64,000 nt of DNA from Phocoenobacter uteri. GTDB lineage: Bacteria; Pseudomonadota; Gammaproteobacteria; Enterobacterales; Pasteurellaceae. Positions 27,882 through 37,013 of the stretch are shown here, piece after piece (within the stretch, counting starts at the first letter, position 1; each line of letters starts with the position of its first letter). Below the pieces are notes generated by a model. It was not told the DNA's origin. It saw nothing but the letters and a program-made list of their open reading frames with translations, and ran no database searches. The stretch spans positions 1,240,001-1,304,000 of the forward strand of contig NZ_UGTA01000001.1 of the NCBI RefSeq assembly GCF_900454895.1, given 5' to 3'. The position numbers were made by a program, and so were the translations under genes.

Positions 27882-27919
27882 GAAAAAGGGGAAACGATTT
27901 TCTCATTTACCCCTTTTTC
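27882..27919 (-). terminator. hairpin between agaE and agaF, possible partial terminator
   Basis: GAAAAAGGGG (27882-27891) and CCCCTTTTTC (27910-27919) form a 10-bp stem within the operon. On the minus strand the T-rich arm is followed by AATTTTC. It resembles an attenuating terminator or an mRNA 3'-end stabiliser for the agaVWE part. Confidence 0.6.
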
Positions 27920-27939
27920 TGATTACTTATTCGCTAGGA

Positions 27940-28854
27940 TTATCCCATACGAGTTGCTAATACTGCTGGGTCGATAATATCAACACCGAACATCATTTTC
28001 ACTAATACTGGAATTAAAGTACACGCTAGACCAAAGATGACTGTGAACATTACTAAACGTAACGCACTGTCCCCTTTCTTAATGCGCCATAAAATCATTA
28101 GTGTCCATAATAATGGTAATAATTTAGGCATAATTGGGTCAATTAAGTCGCCTTGTAAAGTATAAATATAAGGTTTTTCAACCCCAGGTACGTGGCGAAT
28201 CATTTGTAGTCCAGCTTCTAAGCGAACATAACTTGCCGTCATTGCCCCAATTACAGTTAACCCCACAATAGACGCGGCGTGACCGAGTCGTTTGGTTTGC
28301 TCTTTCAGGTTAGCAATCGCTGAAACCCCCATTTTATAACCGTAGCTCGCTAAACCAAAACGTAAACCGAAGTGTACAAGGTTAAACGCAACTAAGAAGA
28401 AAATAGGACCTAACCAAGAGCCGTTAAGTGAGAATGAAGCACCCACACCACCACAGATAGAAAGTAAGGTTAGCCAGAATACCGCATCACCGATACCACC
28501 ACCTGGACCCATTGTTGAGATTTTAATTGCACGAATCGTTGAAACACGTTCTTTTGATTCTTCCATCGCAAGTACTAAACCTGAAATGAAGGTTACTAAG
28601 AATGGGTGCGTATTGAAGAATTCAAGGTGCATTCCCATTGATTTTTTCAAGTCTTCTTCATTTTTATGAATTTTGCGTAAGCCTGGTAAAATAGTGTATA
28701 ACCAACCATTTGCTTGCATACGCTCATAGTTAAAACTTGCTTGTAAGAATAGTGAACGCCAAGCCATTTTTGAAATATCTTTATTAGTAATGACTTTTTG
28801 TTTGGTTTGATCTTCATAAACATCTGGATCAACGGTTTTATTCATATCTGTCAT
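27940..28854 (-). CDS. agaE: PTS mannose-family EIID component for N-acetylgalactosamine
   Basis: The 304-residue membrane protein of the EIID type has the family signatures ASFNYERMQANGWLYTILPGL and AIKISTMGPGGGIGDAVFW, and C-terminal membrane segments. I start it at the ATG at 28854 (MTDMNK), preceded by GAGGGAATTTAAG and overlapping the agaW stop codon region; the longer frame to 28920 lies inside agaW. Confidence 0.9.
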   Translation of the reverse strand: MTDMNKTVDPDVYEDQTKQKVITNKDISKMAWRSLFLQASFNYERMQANGWLYTILPGLRKIHKNEEDLKKSMGMHLEFFNTHPFLVTFISGLVLAMEESKERVSTIRAIKISTMGPGGGIGDAVFWLTLLSICGGVGASFSLNGSWLGPIFFLVAFNLVHFGLRFGLASYGYKMGVSAIANLKEQTKRLGHAASIVGLTVIGAMTASYVRLEAGLQMIRHVPGVEKPYIYTLQGDLIDPIMPKLLPLLWTLMILWRIKKGDSALRLVMFTVIFGLACTLIPVLVKMMFGVDIIDPAVLATRMG

Positions 28855-28855
28855 C

Positions 28856-29653
28856 TTAAATTCCCTCTTCTTCAGTTTCAGTTTGAGTTGAATGACTACC
28901 TTCCGCTGGTGCATCGCCACGGATAAAGAACTCGATTAACGCGAAGACTAAACCGATCAATGCAATCGCAAGTAATGGTTGTTTGAAGTATGCTGACAAT
29001 AAGAAGCCTAAGATGAAATAAGCAACATATTGTTTTTTAAGCATAATATTTAACAAGATACCAAATCCGATCGCTGGCATTAAACCACCTGCAAAACCTA
29101 AACCATCTGTTACCCATTTAGGAATTAACTTCACAAAGCCTTGTGCTGCTTCTGCACCAAAATAGATAACTGCAAACGCAATAATTGAGTAGAAGAAGAA
29201 CAAGATTGTCATACCTAAATAGTTAAGGTTTGCAATACCGGCAAAGTTAAGTTTTTTCGCATAACGATCCGCAACACTCATTAACGGTGAATACACGGTG
29301 AATAATAAAGTGATACAAATTTGAACGAAAATCGCAAATGGTACAGCAACTAAGATCGCTTGTTCAGCGGTTTGCCCTGTAACAAGAGCAAATGCAGTAC
29401 CGATGATACCGCCAAGTACTACGTTAGGTGGCTGAGCCCCTGCAAGTGGAACAAGTCCCATCCACATTAACTCAAAGGTTGCACCAGCAACTAGACCTGC
29501 TTCTGGTTTACCTAGAATTAAACCCACAATTGGACCTGTAATAATTGGACGGTGGATATGTGTAAGTACGTTAAATAAATCAATACCAGCAATACCGGCA
29601 AAAAGCGCTATAAGTAAAGCTTGCATCAAACTGACGTCAGTAACAACTTCCAT
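28856..29653 (-). CDS. agaW: PTS mannose-family EIIC component for N-acetylgalactosamine
   Basis: The 265-residue sugar-transporting membrane subunit has multiple membrane helices and the EIIC signature LVAGATFELMWMGLVPLAGAQPPNVVLGG (split here as FELMWMGLVPLAGAQPP near residues 61-77). The sequence resembles AgaW of E. coli. It forms the translocation channel with AgaE. Confidence 0.9.
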   Translation of the reverse strand: MEVVTDVSLMQALLIALFAGIAGIDLFNVLTHIHRPIITGPIVGLILGKPEAGLVAGATFELMWMGLVPLAGAQPPNVVLGGIIGTAFALVTGQTAEQAILVAVPFAIFVQICITLLFTVYSPLMSVADRYAKKLNFAGIANLNYLGMTILFFFYSIIAFAVIYFGAEAAQGFVKLIPKWVTDGLGFAGGLMPAIGFGILLNIMLKKQYVAYFILGFLLSAYFKQPLLAIALIGLVFALIEFFIRGDAPAEGSHSTQTETEEEGI

Positions 29654-29683
29654 AGCATTCTCCTAATTTAAGTTAAGATTAAG

Positions 29684-30157
29684 TTAAAGTAATGACAAAA
29701 TGTCTTTTTTAGCATCGGCAGGAATACCTTGAACGGTGCAAGGAATACCCTTTTCCACAAGTGCTTTAAAACAACGAATATCGTCTTCTGTCACACTCAC
29801 GGTTTTATCGATTTGTTTCTTACCTTCTGCAAAATGAAGATTACCTACGTTAACGGCACTAATCGGCACCCCTCCTTCTACTAAGGCTAATACGGTTTGC
29901 GGTGTACGACAAACCAAGAATATTTTTTGTTTTGGTGACGCTTTATGGATCACATCAATGGTTTTCTGAACAGAAAAATAACGTGATTGCACCCCATCAG
30001 CTAACACCATATCCATTAGATTTTGTTGCACTTTATCCTCTGCAAGAATGTCGTCTGCAACAAGCACTAAGTTAGCACCTAACCAGCTTGTCCAAGTCAT
30101 ACCAACCTGTCCGTGAACAAGGCGGTTATCAATTCGAGTCGCAAGAATATTTGGCAT
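29684..30157 (-). CDS. agaV: PTS mannose-family EIIB component for N-acetylgalactosamine
   Basis: The protein is 157 residues from the ATG at 30157 (MPNILATRIDNRLVHGQ), the same length as E. coli AgaV; an ATG 3 bp earlier is possible, and both follow AGGAGAC. His15 in DNRLVHGQVG is the phosphorylated residue. NVGNLHFAEGKKQIDKTVSV is closely AgaV-like. Longer in-frame extension to 30244 overlaps agaS and has no ribosome binding site. Confidence 0.92.
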   Translation of the reverse strand: MPNILATRIDNRLVHGQVGMTWTSWLGANLVLVADDILAEDKVQQNLMDMVLADGVQSRYFSVQKTIDVIHKASPKQKIFLVCRTPQTVLALVEGGVPISAVNVGNLHFAEGKKQIDKTVSVTEDDIRCFKALVEKGIPCTVQGIPADAKKDILSLL

Positions 30158-30180
30158 CATTTGTCTCCTTTCATTATGAT

Positions 30181-31380
30181 TTATTGTTGAAATTCGTATA
30201 AAGTGACCCCTTGAACCACTCGATTCACTTCCCCTGTTGGGCAAGGATTATCAGGTGAAATATCAAAGGTAATACTTAATGTTAAGCCAATGACTTGTGA
30301 AACTAGGACACCAAGCGGTGCAAGTAACACATCATCCACATCGGCTAAATCATCTGGTAAAACAATCAATTCAAGCGGTGATTTTTCATCGAATTTTTGC
30401 AAAAGTTGATCCGCAATTCGCTGTGTTGCAATCACAACCACTTGTTTACATTTGTTGTTTGAAAGCAATTCAATCGCCATATCGCGGTCAAAACGTGAAG
30501 TGTATTCATTGTTGCTCACAAATACACAAACAGTGGTATTTTCATCAACGATAGATTTTGGACCGTGTCTAAATCCGAGTGAGGTTTCATACAAAGTAAC
30601 CACTTTTCCGCCTGTCATTTCTAAGGCTTTTAATGCAGATTCTTTGGCTGCACCAAATAACGTATTTGAACCTAAATAAACTAAACGCTGTGAACTTGGA
30701 ATTTTTTGCAAAAAGTTCGCAGAAAGTAACCGCTTGCACCAATCTTCTGCACAATCCGCCACTGCTTTTAAGTTCGCTGCTGGACGACCTGCCGCACGGC
30801 TCACTAATTGGAATGTGAATAACAACATGGTTGAGAAACTTGATGTCATCACAAAACTTTTATCGTGAGTTTCCGCTGGCATTAAGCAAACGTGATTATG
30901 GCTGTCGTTGCGTTTTGATAACTCGCCGTTCGGGTTACAAGTGACATTGATTTGATGCACATTTGGTGCAAGTTGTGACACTTTATCCGCCGTATCAACA
31001 CTTTCAGGGCTGTTTCCTGAGCGACCAAATGCAAACACAATGCCTTCGCTTTCTTTATTAAAATAATAATCTGGACGGCTTACGATATCCGTTGTCGGCA
31101 CAGAGCGAACACGTGCTTTTGCAAATTGCTGTATAGCTGGTGCTAATACATCGCCAACATAAGCCGACGTTCCTGCACCACAAAATGTAATACAAGCGGT
31201 CGGATTTTCTAAGGTTTTTGCAATAAGTTCGTATAACGCTGGATCGGTGTTATCTAATAAGCCTTCAATTTGTCGCCAACAATTTGGCTGCTGAGCAATT
31301 TCTGTAATGGTGTCTAATGCACCCTCTAATTTTAATTCATACAGATTGCTATTAAGAGTTTTATAGTCCATCGCCTTCAT
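30181..31380 (-). CDS. agaS: AgaS, sugar isomerase (SIS) family amino-sugar-6-phosphate deaminase/isomerase
   Basis: The 399-residue protein carries two SIS domains. TFCGAGTSAYVGD, FGRSGNSPESV and GFRHGPKS are the phosphosugar-binding motifs, and LPAETHDKSF-like segments match E. coli AgaS. It converts galactosamine-6-P to tagatose-6-P with release of ammonia. It lies between kbaZ and agaV on the same strand, with 6 bp to kbaZ. Several uptake-signal cores lie in the gene. Confidence 0.93.
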   Translation of the reverse strand: MKAMDYKTLNSNLYELKLEGALDTITEIAQQPNCWRQIEGLLDNTDPALYELIAKTLENPTACITFCGAGTSAYVGDVLAPAIQQFAKARVRSVPTTDIVSRPDYYFNKESEGIVFAFGRSGNSPESVDTADKVSQLAPNVHQINVTCNPNGELSKRNDSHNHVCLMPAETHDKSFVMTSSFSTMLLFTFQLVSRAAGRPAANLKAVADCAEDWCKRLLSANFLQKIPSSQRLVYLGSNTLFGAAKESALKALEMTGGKVVTLYETSLGFRHGPKSIVDENTTVCVFVSNNEYTSRFDRDMAIELLSNNKCKQVVVIATQRIADQLLQKFDEKSPLELIVLPDDLADVDDVLLAPLGVLVSQVIGLTLSITFDISPDNPCPTGEVNRVVQGVTLYEFQQ

Positions 31381-31386
31381 CTCCTC

Positions 31387-32664
31387 CTAGATTTTAGCTG
31401 CTTCATAGTATGGCAAGAGAGCCAACTGAATATGAAAATGTACTAAATTATCAAAGTCGCCTTTGATTTTACCTTCACGCACTGCATCAAATTCCGCAGG
31501 CATATATTGTTTTAATAAGCCAAGTGGAATGGTTCTGCCCGCAAAGGCGGTTTTCATTTCACTGATAACTTGTTGTAATTTTGGTTCTGGTAAGTAATAA
31601 CGGCAACGATCTGATAAGCTATATGCTCGTGCGATACGTTGTTCTTGCTCGTTACCTAAATAATATTTTTTCCAATATTTTGGTTTTTCCACCATTATTT
31701 CTTCAAGGGTTGCTTTAAATGATGGTACGTTTAATTGCATATCTTGGGCGATATGATCTAATGCAAAATACGCTTCACGCAATGCAAAAGTTAATGCTGG
31801 TCCGACTTTTAAAATCGCAAAGTGATCACGCACTAAATGTTGGAATGCAAGTGGTTTTTGGTAATCGGTAGAGTGAGCCTCAAAAGTGGCATTTGGGAAT
31901 TCATTTGCTAGGGCTGATAATTTTTCTGCATTTTCAGGGATATAATCCACCACACTATGATGATCAAATTCCACCGCAGGCTGTACGACTAAGCCAACAA
32001 TTCTTGACCATACATCGCCTAAGCCGTGTTTTTCAAAAATTGCTTGATGAACTTGATAAGTGGTTCTTGCTGCCTCTGGTGTGGTTGGTGTCACCACATC
32101 TAAATCTTCTTGTGCCCCACCTGGAACTGGCACTTCCGTACCGATAATATAGACAATATCGTGTGGTTGATTGGTGGCTTTTGCGGTGTCTTCGGCAATT
32201 TTGCATAAACGAGCCGCACGCTCTGCCACAATTTCATCGGTTAAAGGAACAGGATCATCTGAGCAAGACATACTGCAATCTAAGTGAATTTTTTGATAGC
32301 CCGCACTCACATAATGGCGAATCAATTCTTCTGAATGATTCATTGCGGTGACGCTATCTTGATCTTGCCACGCATTTGGACCTAAATGATCGCCGCCTAG
32401 TACTAAGTTTTGATCCGATAATCCGTTTTCTTTTAATAGATTTTTTACATAAGCGACAAATTCAACAGGTTTCATTCCTGTATAGCCGCCAAATTGATCG
32501 ACTTGGTTGGATGTGGATTCGACTAACAATAAATCGTTATATTGTGTCGCGAGTTTTGCAGCAGCAATAATCACATCAGGATTCGCACTACAAACAGAAA
32601 CCACACCACCTTTGCCCGTTGCTTTATGGTCGTTGATACGTTGTTGGATTGGATTGATTTTCAT
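31387..32664 (-). CDS. kbaZ: tagatose-1,6-bisphosphate aldolase, chaperone-like subunit KbaZ/GatZ
   Basis: The 425-residue KbaZ/GatZ-family protein has VESTSNQVDQFGGYTGM, LGGDHLGPNAWQ, HLDCSMSCSDD and AHSTDYQ. It stabilises the catalytic class II aldolase KbaY/GatY, which is not encoded in this window. I use the ATG at 32664 (MKINPIQQ); one at 32670 is 3 bp from its GAGG. Its start overlaps the end of agaR by about 40 bp. Confidence 0.92.
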   Translation of the reverse strand: MKINPIQQRINDHKATGKGGVVSVCSANPDVIIAAAKLATQYNDLLLVESTSNQVDQFGGYTGMKPVEFVAYVKNLLKENGLSDQNLVLGGDHLGPNAWQDQDSVTAMNHSEELIRHYVSAGYQKIHLDCSMSCSDDPVPLTDEIVAERAARLCKIAEDTAKATNQPHDIVYIIGTEVPVPGGAQEDLDVVTPTTPEAARTTYQVHQAIFEKHGLGDVWSRIVGLVVQPAVEFDHHSVVDYIPENAEKLSALANEFPNATFEAHSTDYQKPLAFQHLVRDHFAILKVGPALTFALREAYFALDHIAQDMQLNVPSFKATLEEIMVEKPKYWKKYYLGNEQEQRIARAYSLSDRCRYYLPEPKLQQVISEMKTAFAGRTIPLGLLKQYMPAEFDAVREGKIKGDFDNLVHFHIQLALLPYYEAAKI

Positions 32665-33436
32665 CGTCATCTACCTCGAAAAGTTGAATATTATGTTGTT
32701 TGAAAACAGCTCTAAATTCATCGGATACCCCTTTTTGAGTAATAATTCCCGTGATATCCTCAAAGTTCATAATAGATGCAAACGCACGTCTATTAAATTT
32801 AGACAGATCCGCTAATACATAAACTTCTTTGGCTTGCTGTGCCATTAAACGAGTTAACTGAGCATTAGCCGTATCTGTTGTGGAAAAACCTGCCTCTAAA
32901 TCAATACCGTCTGTACCAATAAAGGCTTTTGTAAAATGACATCTATTTAGCATATCGCAAGCCACTGTGCCCTCAAACGCCATAATATCGGCGTTCAATC
33001 TTCCCCCCAAAGAATAAACATTTGTGTGCTTATGCTGAGACAATACGGCCAATGCTGAAATACCATTAACCATTACAGTCATAGGCGTATCAGGTAACTC
33101 ATTCACCAACGCCAATGTAGTTGAACCTGAGTCAATCACGATTGAATCTTCTGGCGTAATAAGTTGAGTTGCAATAAATCTTCCGATTGCTTGTTTTGCA
33201 TTACTATTTATTGTGGTACGTCTTTCTATATTTGCAGAAAGAAATGATTGTTGTGTAACCACTGCCCCACCATGCTGTTTACTCAAATATCCTTCAGCAT
33301 CTAATTGTTTTAAATCACGATGAATTGTCATCACCGAAACATCAAATAGTTCCGCTAGCTGCATAGGTGAAGATGCTAAACCTTGTCTTAAACGACTAAG
33401 AATTTCTGTTCTGCGCTGAGCTGGTGATTTTTTCAT
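32624..33436 (-). CDS. agaR: DeoR-family repressor of the aga operon
   Basis: The 270-residue regulator has an N-terminal helix-turn-helix (LAELFDVSVMTIHRDLKQLD) and a C-terminal DeoR sensor domain with VIDSGSTTLALVNEL, LGGRLN and KAFIGTDGIDLEAGFSTTD. I place the start at the ATG at 33436 (GGATATAAAA before it); one 12 bp upstream is possible. As the first gene of the operon, it probably represses its own promoter and responds to a phosphorylated amino sugar. Confidence 0.88.
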   Translation of the reverse strand: MKKSPAQRRTEILSRLRQGLASSPMQLAELFDVSVMTIHRDLKQLDAEGYLSKQHGGAVVTQQSFLSANIERRTTINSNAKQAIGRFIATQLITPEDSIVIDSGSTTLALVNELPDTPMTVMVNGISALAVLSQHKHTNVYSLGGRLNADIMAFEGTVACDMLNRCHFTKAFIGTDGIDLEAGFSTTDTANAQLTRLMAQQAKEVYVLADLSKFNRRAFASIMNFEDITGIITQKGVSDEFRAVFKQHNIQLFEVDDDENQSNPTTYQRP

Positions 33437-33485
33437 TTTTATATCCATTATTTATCTATGTTAAAATTTACTGTTAAAATATGTT

Positions 33486-33501
33486 ACTACAAAAGTGTAG
33501 T
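33486..33501. promoter_or_regulatory. candidate AgaR operator
   Basis: ACTACA-AAAG-TGTAGT is a 16-bp palindrome about +20 to +35 relative to the predicted aga start site and about 50 bp before agaR. A position inside the transcribed leader fits a repressor roadblock. Confidence 0.45.
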
Positions 33502-33527
33502 GTTATTTATTGTTATTCTTTGAGCAT

Positions 33528-33556
33528 AATATAAATAAAAAAACAACAGCTTTCAA
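33528..33556 (-). promoter_or_regulatory. candidate aga operon promoter
   Basis: On the minus strand TTGAAA (33551-33556) and TATATT (33528-33533) are 17 bp apart, predicting a start near 33521. Confidence 0.45.
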
Positions 33557-33582
33557 CACAAAATATCATAAATTATCATTTT

Positions 33583-33598
33583 TGTGTTATAGTTCACA
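33583..33598. promoter_or_regulatory. candidate CRP site of the aga operon
   Basis: TGTGTTATAGTTCACA matches TGTGA-N6-TCACA at 9 of 10 bases within a wider inverted repeat (TTTTGTG..CACAAAA). Its centre is about 70 bp before the predicted aga start, a class I activator distance. It is also about 48 bp upstream of gmhB. Confidence 0.55.
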
Positions 33599-33638
33599 AA
33601 ATTAAAGTTAAATTTTGTTATTTTAATAAGGAGAAATT

Positions 33639-34178
33639 ATGAAATTAGTGATTTTAGATAGAGATGGTGTCATCAATAAGGAGCTAAAATGGGTTGAAAC
33701 CCCTGATGAATTCGAATTTATTGATGGAGCAATAGAAGCAATTGCCAATTTTAAAAAAGCGGGTTACATCACTGCAATCGCCACTAATCAATCTCACATC
33801 GATCGTGGACGTTTTAGCGTAGCGGATTTAGATGCAATCCACGATAAAATGCTAAAAGAATTACGCTCAAACGGGGGAGATATTGATAAGATCGTTTACT
33901 GCCCAAGTTTTGATAATAGCGATCCACGCCGTAAACCAAATCCAGGAATGCTATTAGAATTACTCGCTCACTTTAATGTTGAGCCAAATGATGCCGTGTT
34001 TATTGGTGATTATGAACGCGATATGCAAGCAGGCTACGACGCGGGGTGTCATTTAATTTTAGTTGAGAATAAACACGGCGATGGTGAATATCACAATATG
34101 CCTGATTATTTAAAAGAAAAAACCACTTTTGTGAAATCACTTTTAGAGGCTAGTAAAGTGATTGAAAAATGGAAGTAG
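33639..34178 (+). CDS. gmhB: D-glycero-D-manno-heptose-1,7-bisphosphate 7-phosphatase
   Basis: The 179-residue HAD-superfamily phosphatase has DRDGVIN (nucleophile Asp), ATNQSHIDRG, a loop CPSFDNSDPRRKPNPGM and GDYERDMQAGYDAGC. It acts in ADP-heptose synthesis for the lipopolysaccharide core. An AAGGAG ribosome binding site lies just upstream. The gene is divergent from the aga operon. Confidence 0.9.
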   Translation: MKLVILDRDGVINKELKWVETPDEFEFIDGAIEAIANFKKAGYITAIATNQSHIDRGRFSVADLDAIHDKMLKELRSNGGDIDKIVYCPSFDNSDPRRKPNPGMLLELLAHFNVEPNDAVFIGDYERDMQAGYDAGCHLILVENKHGDGEYHNMPDYLKEKTTFVKSLLEASKVIEKWK

Positions 34179-34197
34179 TGCTTCTTTTATAAAAGCA

Positions 34198-34229
34198 AAG
34201 CCACTTAATTTTTTATGATTAAGTGGCTT
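34198..34229. terminator. hairpin between convergent gmhB and ftsK
   Basis: AAGCCACTTAAT and ATTAAGTGGCTT form a 12-bp stem with an 8-nt loop. The T-run is weak on both sides (TTTGCTTTT on the minus strand), so it probably ends ftsK transcripts and perhaps gmhB. Confidence 0.65.
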
Positions 34230-34266
34230 AATAGAATAAGAAAAATAATTGTTATTAAAAAATTAT

Positions 34267-36924
34267 TTACTGAGCAACAATCTCTCTTTTGCCTCGATGA
34301 TCTGGCGTTGATAAAATGCCTTGTTCTTGTAATTGATCTAAAATACGAGCTGCACGAGGGAAGCCGATTGAGAATTTACGTTGTACTCCACTCGCAGACG
34401 TTACACCTGAATCAACGACAAACGCAACAACTTCATCAAAGAGAGGATCTAAATCACCGCCATCACTTGATGAGCTTGCTTGTTCCTCACCATTCTCACT
34501 TGAAGCAACAATCGCCTCAATATAATTTGGTTTAGCTCTGGCTCGCCAGTTATCTGTGACTTGCTGAACATCATTATCGGTCATAAATGCGCCGTGAATA
34601 CGAATAATATCAGGCGTGCCTGCTGCCGAATAAAGCATATCGCCTCGCCCTAATAAGCTCTCTGCACCACCTTTATCCAAAATTGTTCTTGAATCTATTT
34701 GGCTTGCCACTGTAAACGCAATTCGGCTTGGAATATTTGATTTAATCAAACCTGTAATCACATCGGCAGACGGTCTTTGAGTCGCTAAAATTAAGTGAAT
34801 TCCCGCTGCTCGTGCTTTTTGCCCAATACGAATAATATATTCCTCAACCTGTTTTCCCTGCGTCATAATCAGATCAGAAAACTCATCAATAATCACTACA
34901 ATGTAGCTTAAATTCTTTAATGGTGGTGGCATAAGATCCATTGTATCACCTTGCTTCCAGCTTGGATCAGGGATAGGCAGTTGCATCTCTTCCGCCTGTT
35001 TAATCTTGTCATTATAGCCTTCAATATTTCGTACGCTTAGATGTTTTAATAACATATAGCGACGTTCCATTTCATCAACTACCCAACGTAATGAATTTAC
35101 AGCTTTTTTCATATCCGTAACAACAGGGGTTAATAGATGTGGAATATTGTCATAAATACTCAACTCAACCACTTTCGGATCAATCATAATAAAACGGACT
35201 TGTTCTGGGGTCAGTTTATATAGCAAACTTAAAATCATTGTGTTTACCCCAACAGATTTACCGCCACCCGTTTGCCCTGCAACGAGTAAATGAGGCATTT
35301 TAGCCATATCAACAACTACCGATTGCCCACTGATATCTTTACCCAATGCCATCGGTAATTTAGCCGTAGAATGGGCAAACTCCTTGCTCGCAAAAATATC
35401 TCGTAACCAAACTGTTTCACGATAAGAATTTGGTGTTTCAATCCCCATATAAGGCTTTCCAGGTACAACTTCGGTAATTCGGATTGCTTTAAACATCAAT
35501 GCTCGAGCTAAATCACTACCAATGTTAATCACTTTAGAGGATTTCACCCCTGGTGCTAATTGAATCTCATAACGAGTCACCACAGGGCCAACCAGTACAT
35601 CTTCAACCGTTGCTTTTACACCAAAATCAGCTAATGCCTGCTCAATTCTTTCCGATGTTTCAGTAATCTCTCGATCCGTAATCATCTGCGTTTCTTCTGG
35701 TGGCACTTCCATTAAATTCAATGTTGGCAACGGTGTAGTTGGTTTTGGCATCTTAGTATGTTGCTGTAATAATGGATGAATCAAGGTATCACCATAGCCT
35801 TTTGGATACGGATTTACGTTTCCTTTTTCTACTTTTGGCTCTTGTTCTTTCTGAGAAACAACGGATACGCTCTCTACCTCACTTGGTTCATCTTGCAATA
35901 TAACGTCAATGCGTTCAGAAACCTCATCATCAAGCTCCAAATGAACCTGAGGCAAATCTTCATTTGCAAATTGTGAAGAAAATTCGACCGCTTGTGGTTG
36001 CGGTATTATCGGTTGTGAAATTTCATCAATCAGAGAATTATCTTCAACTTCAACGGACGCTGTTTCAACCTTTAATTGAGACGCTGGTTTAATATGATGA
36101 AGATGCTCAAAAGGATTCAACTCAGATTCAATTTCTTGTTGTTGCTCTATCTCTTCTTGTCTTTCTTCATCCTTATTGGCACGAGTAATTTTAGGCACAG
36201 GACGAGTAAATTGAGTCACGTCTATCAATGAGCTTTCTGTATTTTCTGCTTGATTTTCAACTTCCTCCTCCTGCGAAACAGGTTGAGTCTGTTCTTTTGC
36301 TAAAAAAGAAGGAGTAATAGATGATTCTGTTTCTAAAATAGGAGAGTGAGATTTATTTTGCTCCTCTGTCGTCATAACCCAAGCGAAAAACTGTTCTGCT
36401 AACACCAAGAAAACATTTCCAAAGCATAAATAAAATCCAACAACAATCAAGAAAATAGATATGACTAACGCCCCAAGAATGCCTATATAGTTAGAAATAA
36501 TAGATGTTGCTATTCCCCCAACAAAACCACCTACAGCATAATATTCAGAATAGCCAAAAAGAATGTGGCATATAATCGCTAAGCCCATCAAAAACAAACT
36601 AAAGTAAACACTTTTAACAACCACATATCCCCAATGTAATTGCGTGGTTAAATTACAAGATAGCCAATATAGCGGAGAAAGAATGAGTGCCAAAGGAATA
36701 AAAATCGCTGTCATTCCAAAAGTAGAAAAGAGTAAATCAATGCTCCAAGCACCAATAATGCCCGTCTTATTCAGTATTTGAGACGTAATATTATCAGATA
36801 CTGACCACGCACTGTCTAATGGACTATAGCTTATCCATCCAGCAAATAAATATAAGCCAACGCACATTGTTATTACCAATAAAAACTGAACTAACTTATC
36901 TTTTCCTTTTAACTTTTTTAGCAC
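34267..36924 (-). CDS. ftsK: DNA translocase FtsK
   Basis: The 885-residue protein has about four N-terminal membrane helices (residues 15-185) and a Glu/Gln-rich linker (about 200-390) with no clear fold. The RecA-like motor carries Walker A AGQTGGGKSVGVNT, DEFSDLIM and ATQRPSADVITG. A C-terminal gamma winged helix (about 820-885) includes SGVQRKFSIGFPRAARILDQLQ. It pumps DNA at the septum and activates XerCD at dif. The linker is much shorter than in E. coli (1329 residues), as in other Pasteurellaceae. Confidence 0.96.
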   Translation of the reverse strand: MLKKLKGKDKLVQFLLVITMCVGLYLFAGWISYSPLDSAWSVSDNITSQILNKTGIIGAWSIDLLFSTFGMTAIFIPLALILSPLYWLSCNLTTQLHWGYVVVKSVYFSLFLMGLAIICHILFGYSEYYAVGGFVGGIATSIISNYIGILGALVISIFLIVVGFYLCFGNVFLVLAEQFFAWVMTTEEQNKSHSPILETESSITPSFLAKEQTQPVSQEEEVENQAENTESSLIDVTQFTRPVPKITRANKDEERQEEIEQQQEIESELNPFEHLHHIKPASQLKVETASVEVEDNSLIDEISQPIIPQPQAVEFSSQFANEDLPQVHLELDDEVSERIDVILQDEPSEVESVSVVSQKEQEPKVEKGNVNPYPKGYGDTLIHPLLQQHTKMPKPTTPLPTLNLMEVPPEETQMITDREITETSERIEQALADFGVKATVEDVLVGPVVTRYEIQLAPGVKSSKVINIGSDLARALMFKAIRITEVVPGKPYMGIETPNSYRETVWLRDIFASKEFAHSTAKLPMALGKDISGQSVVVDMAKMPHLLVAGQTGGGKSVGVNTMILSLLYKLTPEQVRFIMIDPKVVELSIYDNIPHLLTPVVTDMKKAVNSLRWVVDEMERRYMLLKHLSVRNIEGYNDKIKQAEEMQLPIPDPSWKQGDTMDLMPPPLKNLSYIVVIIDEFSDLIMTQGKQVEEYIIRIGQKARAAGIHLILATQRPSADVITGLIKSNIPSRIAFTVASQIDSRTILDKGGAESLLGRGDMLYSAAGTPDIIRIHGAFMTDNDVQQVTDNWRARAKPNYIEAIVASSENGEEQASSSSDGGDLDPLFDEVVAFVVDSGVTSASGVQRKFSIGFPRAARILDQLQEQGILSTPDHRGKREIVAQ

Positions 36925-36960
36925 TTTTATTCCTTAATATTAACTAATAATGATAGAGAA

Positions 36961-36988
36961 AACCGCTTATTTATATAAACAAGCGGTC
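36961..36988 (-). terminator. hpt terminator from paired uptake signals
   Basis: AACCGCTT and AAGCGGT (the latter in ACAAGCGGTC) pair across a 12-nt A/T loop between hpt and ftsK. On the minus strand it ends GCGGTTTTC. It is another inverted uptake-signal pair. Confidence 0.7.
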
Positions 36989-37013
36989 TATTTTTTATGA
37001 CATTTTACAAATT

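Noticed and set aside
30158..30244. Longer agaV start at 30244
   Set aside because: It would overlap agaS by 64 bp and add a non-homologous, Ser/Gly-rich leader; AGGAGAC precedes the ATG pair at 30157/30160.
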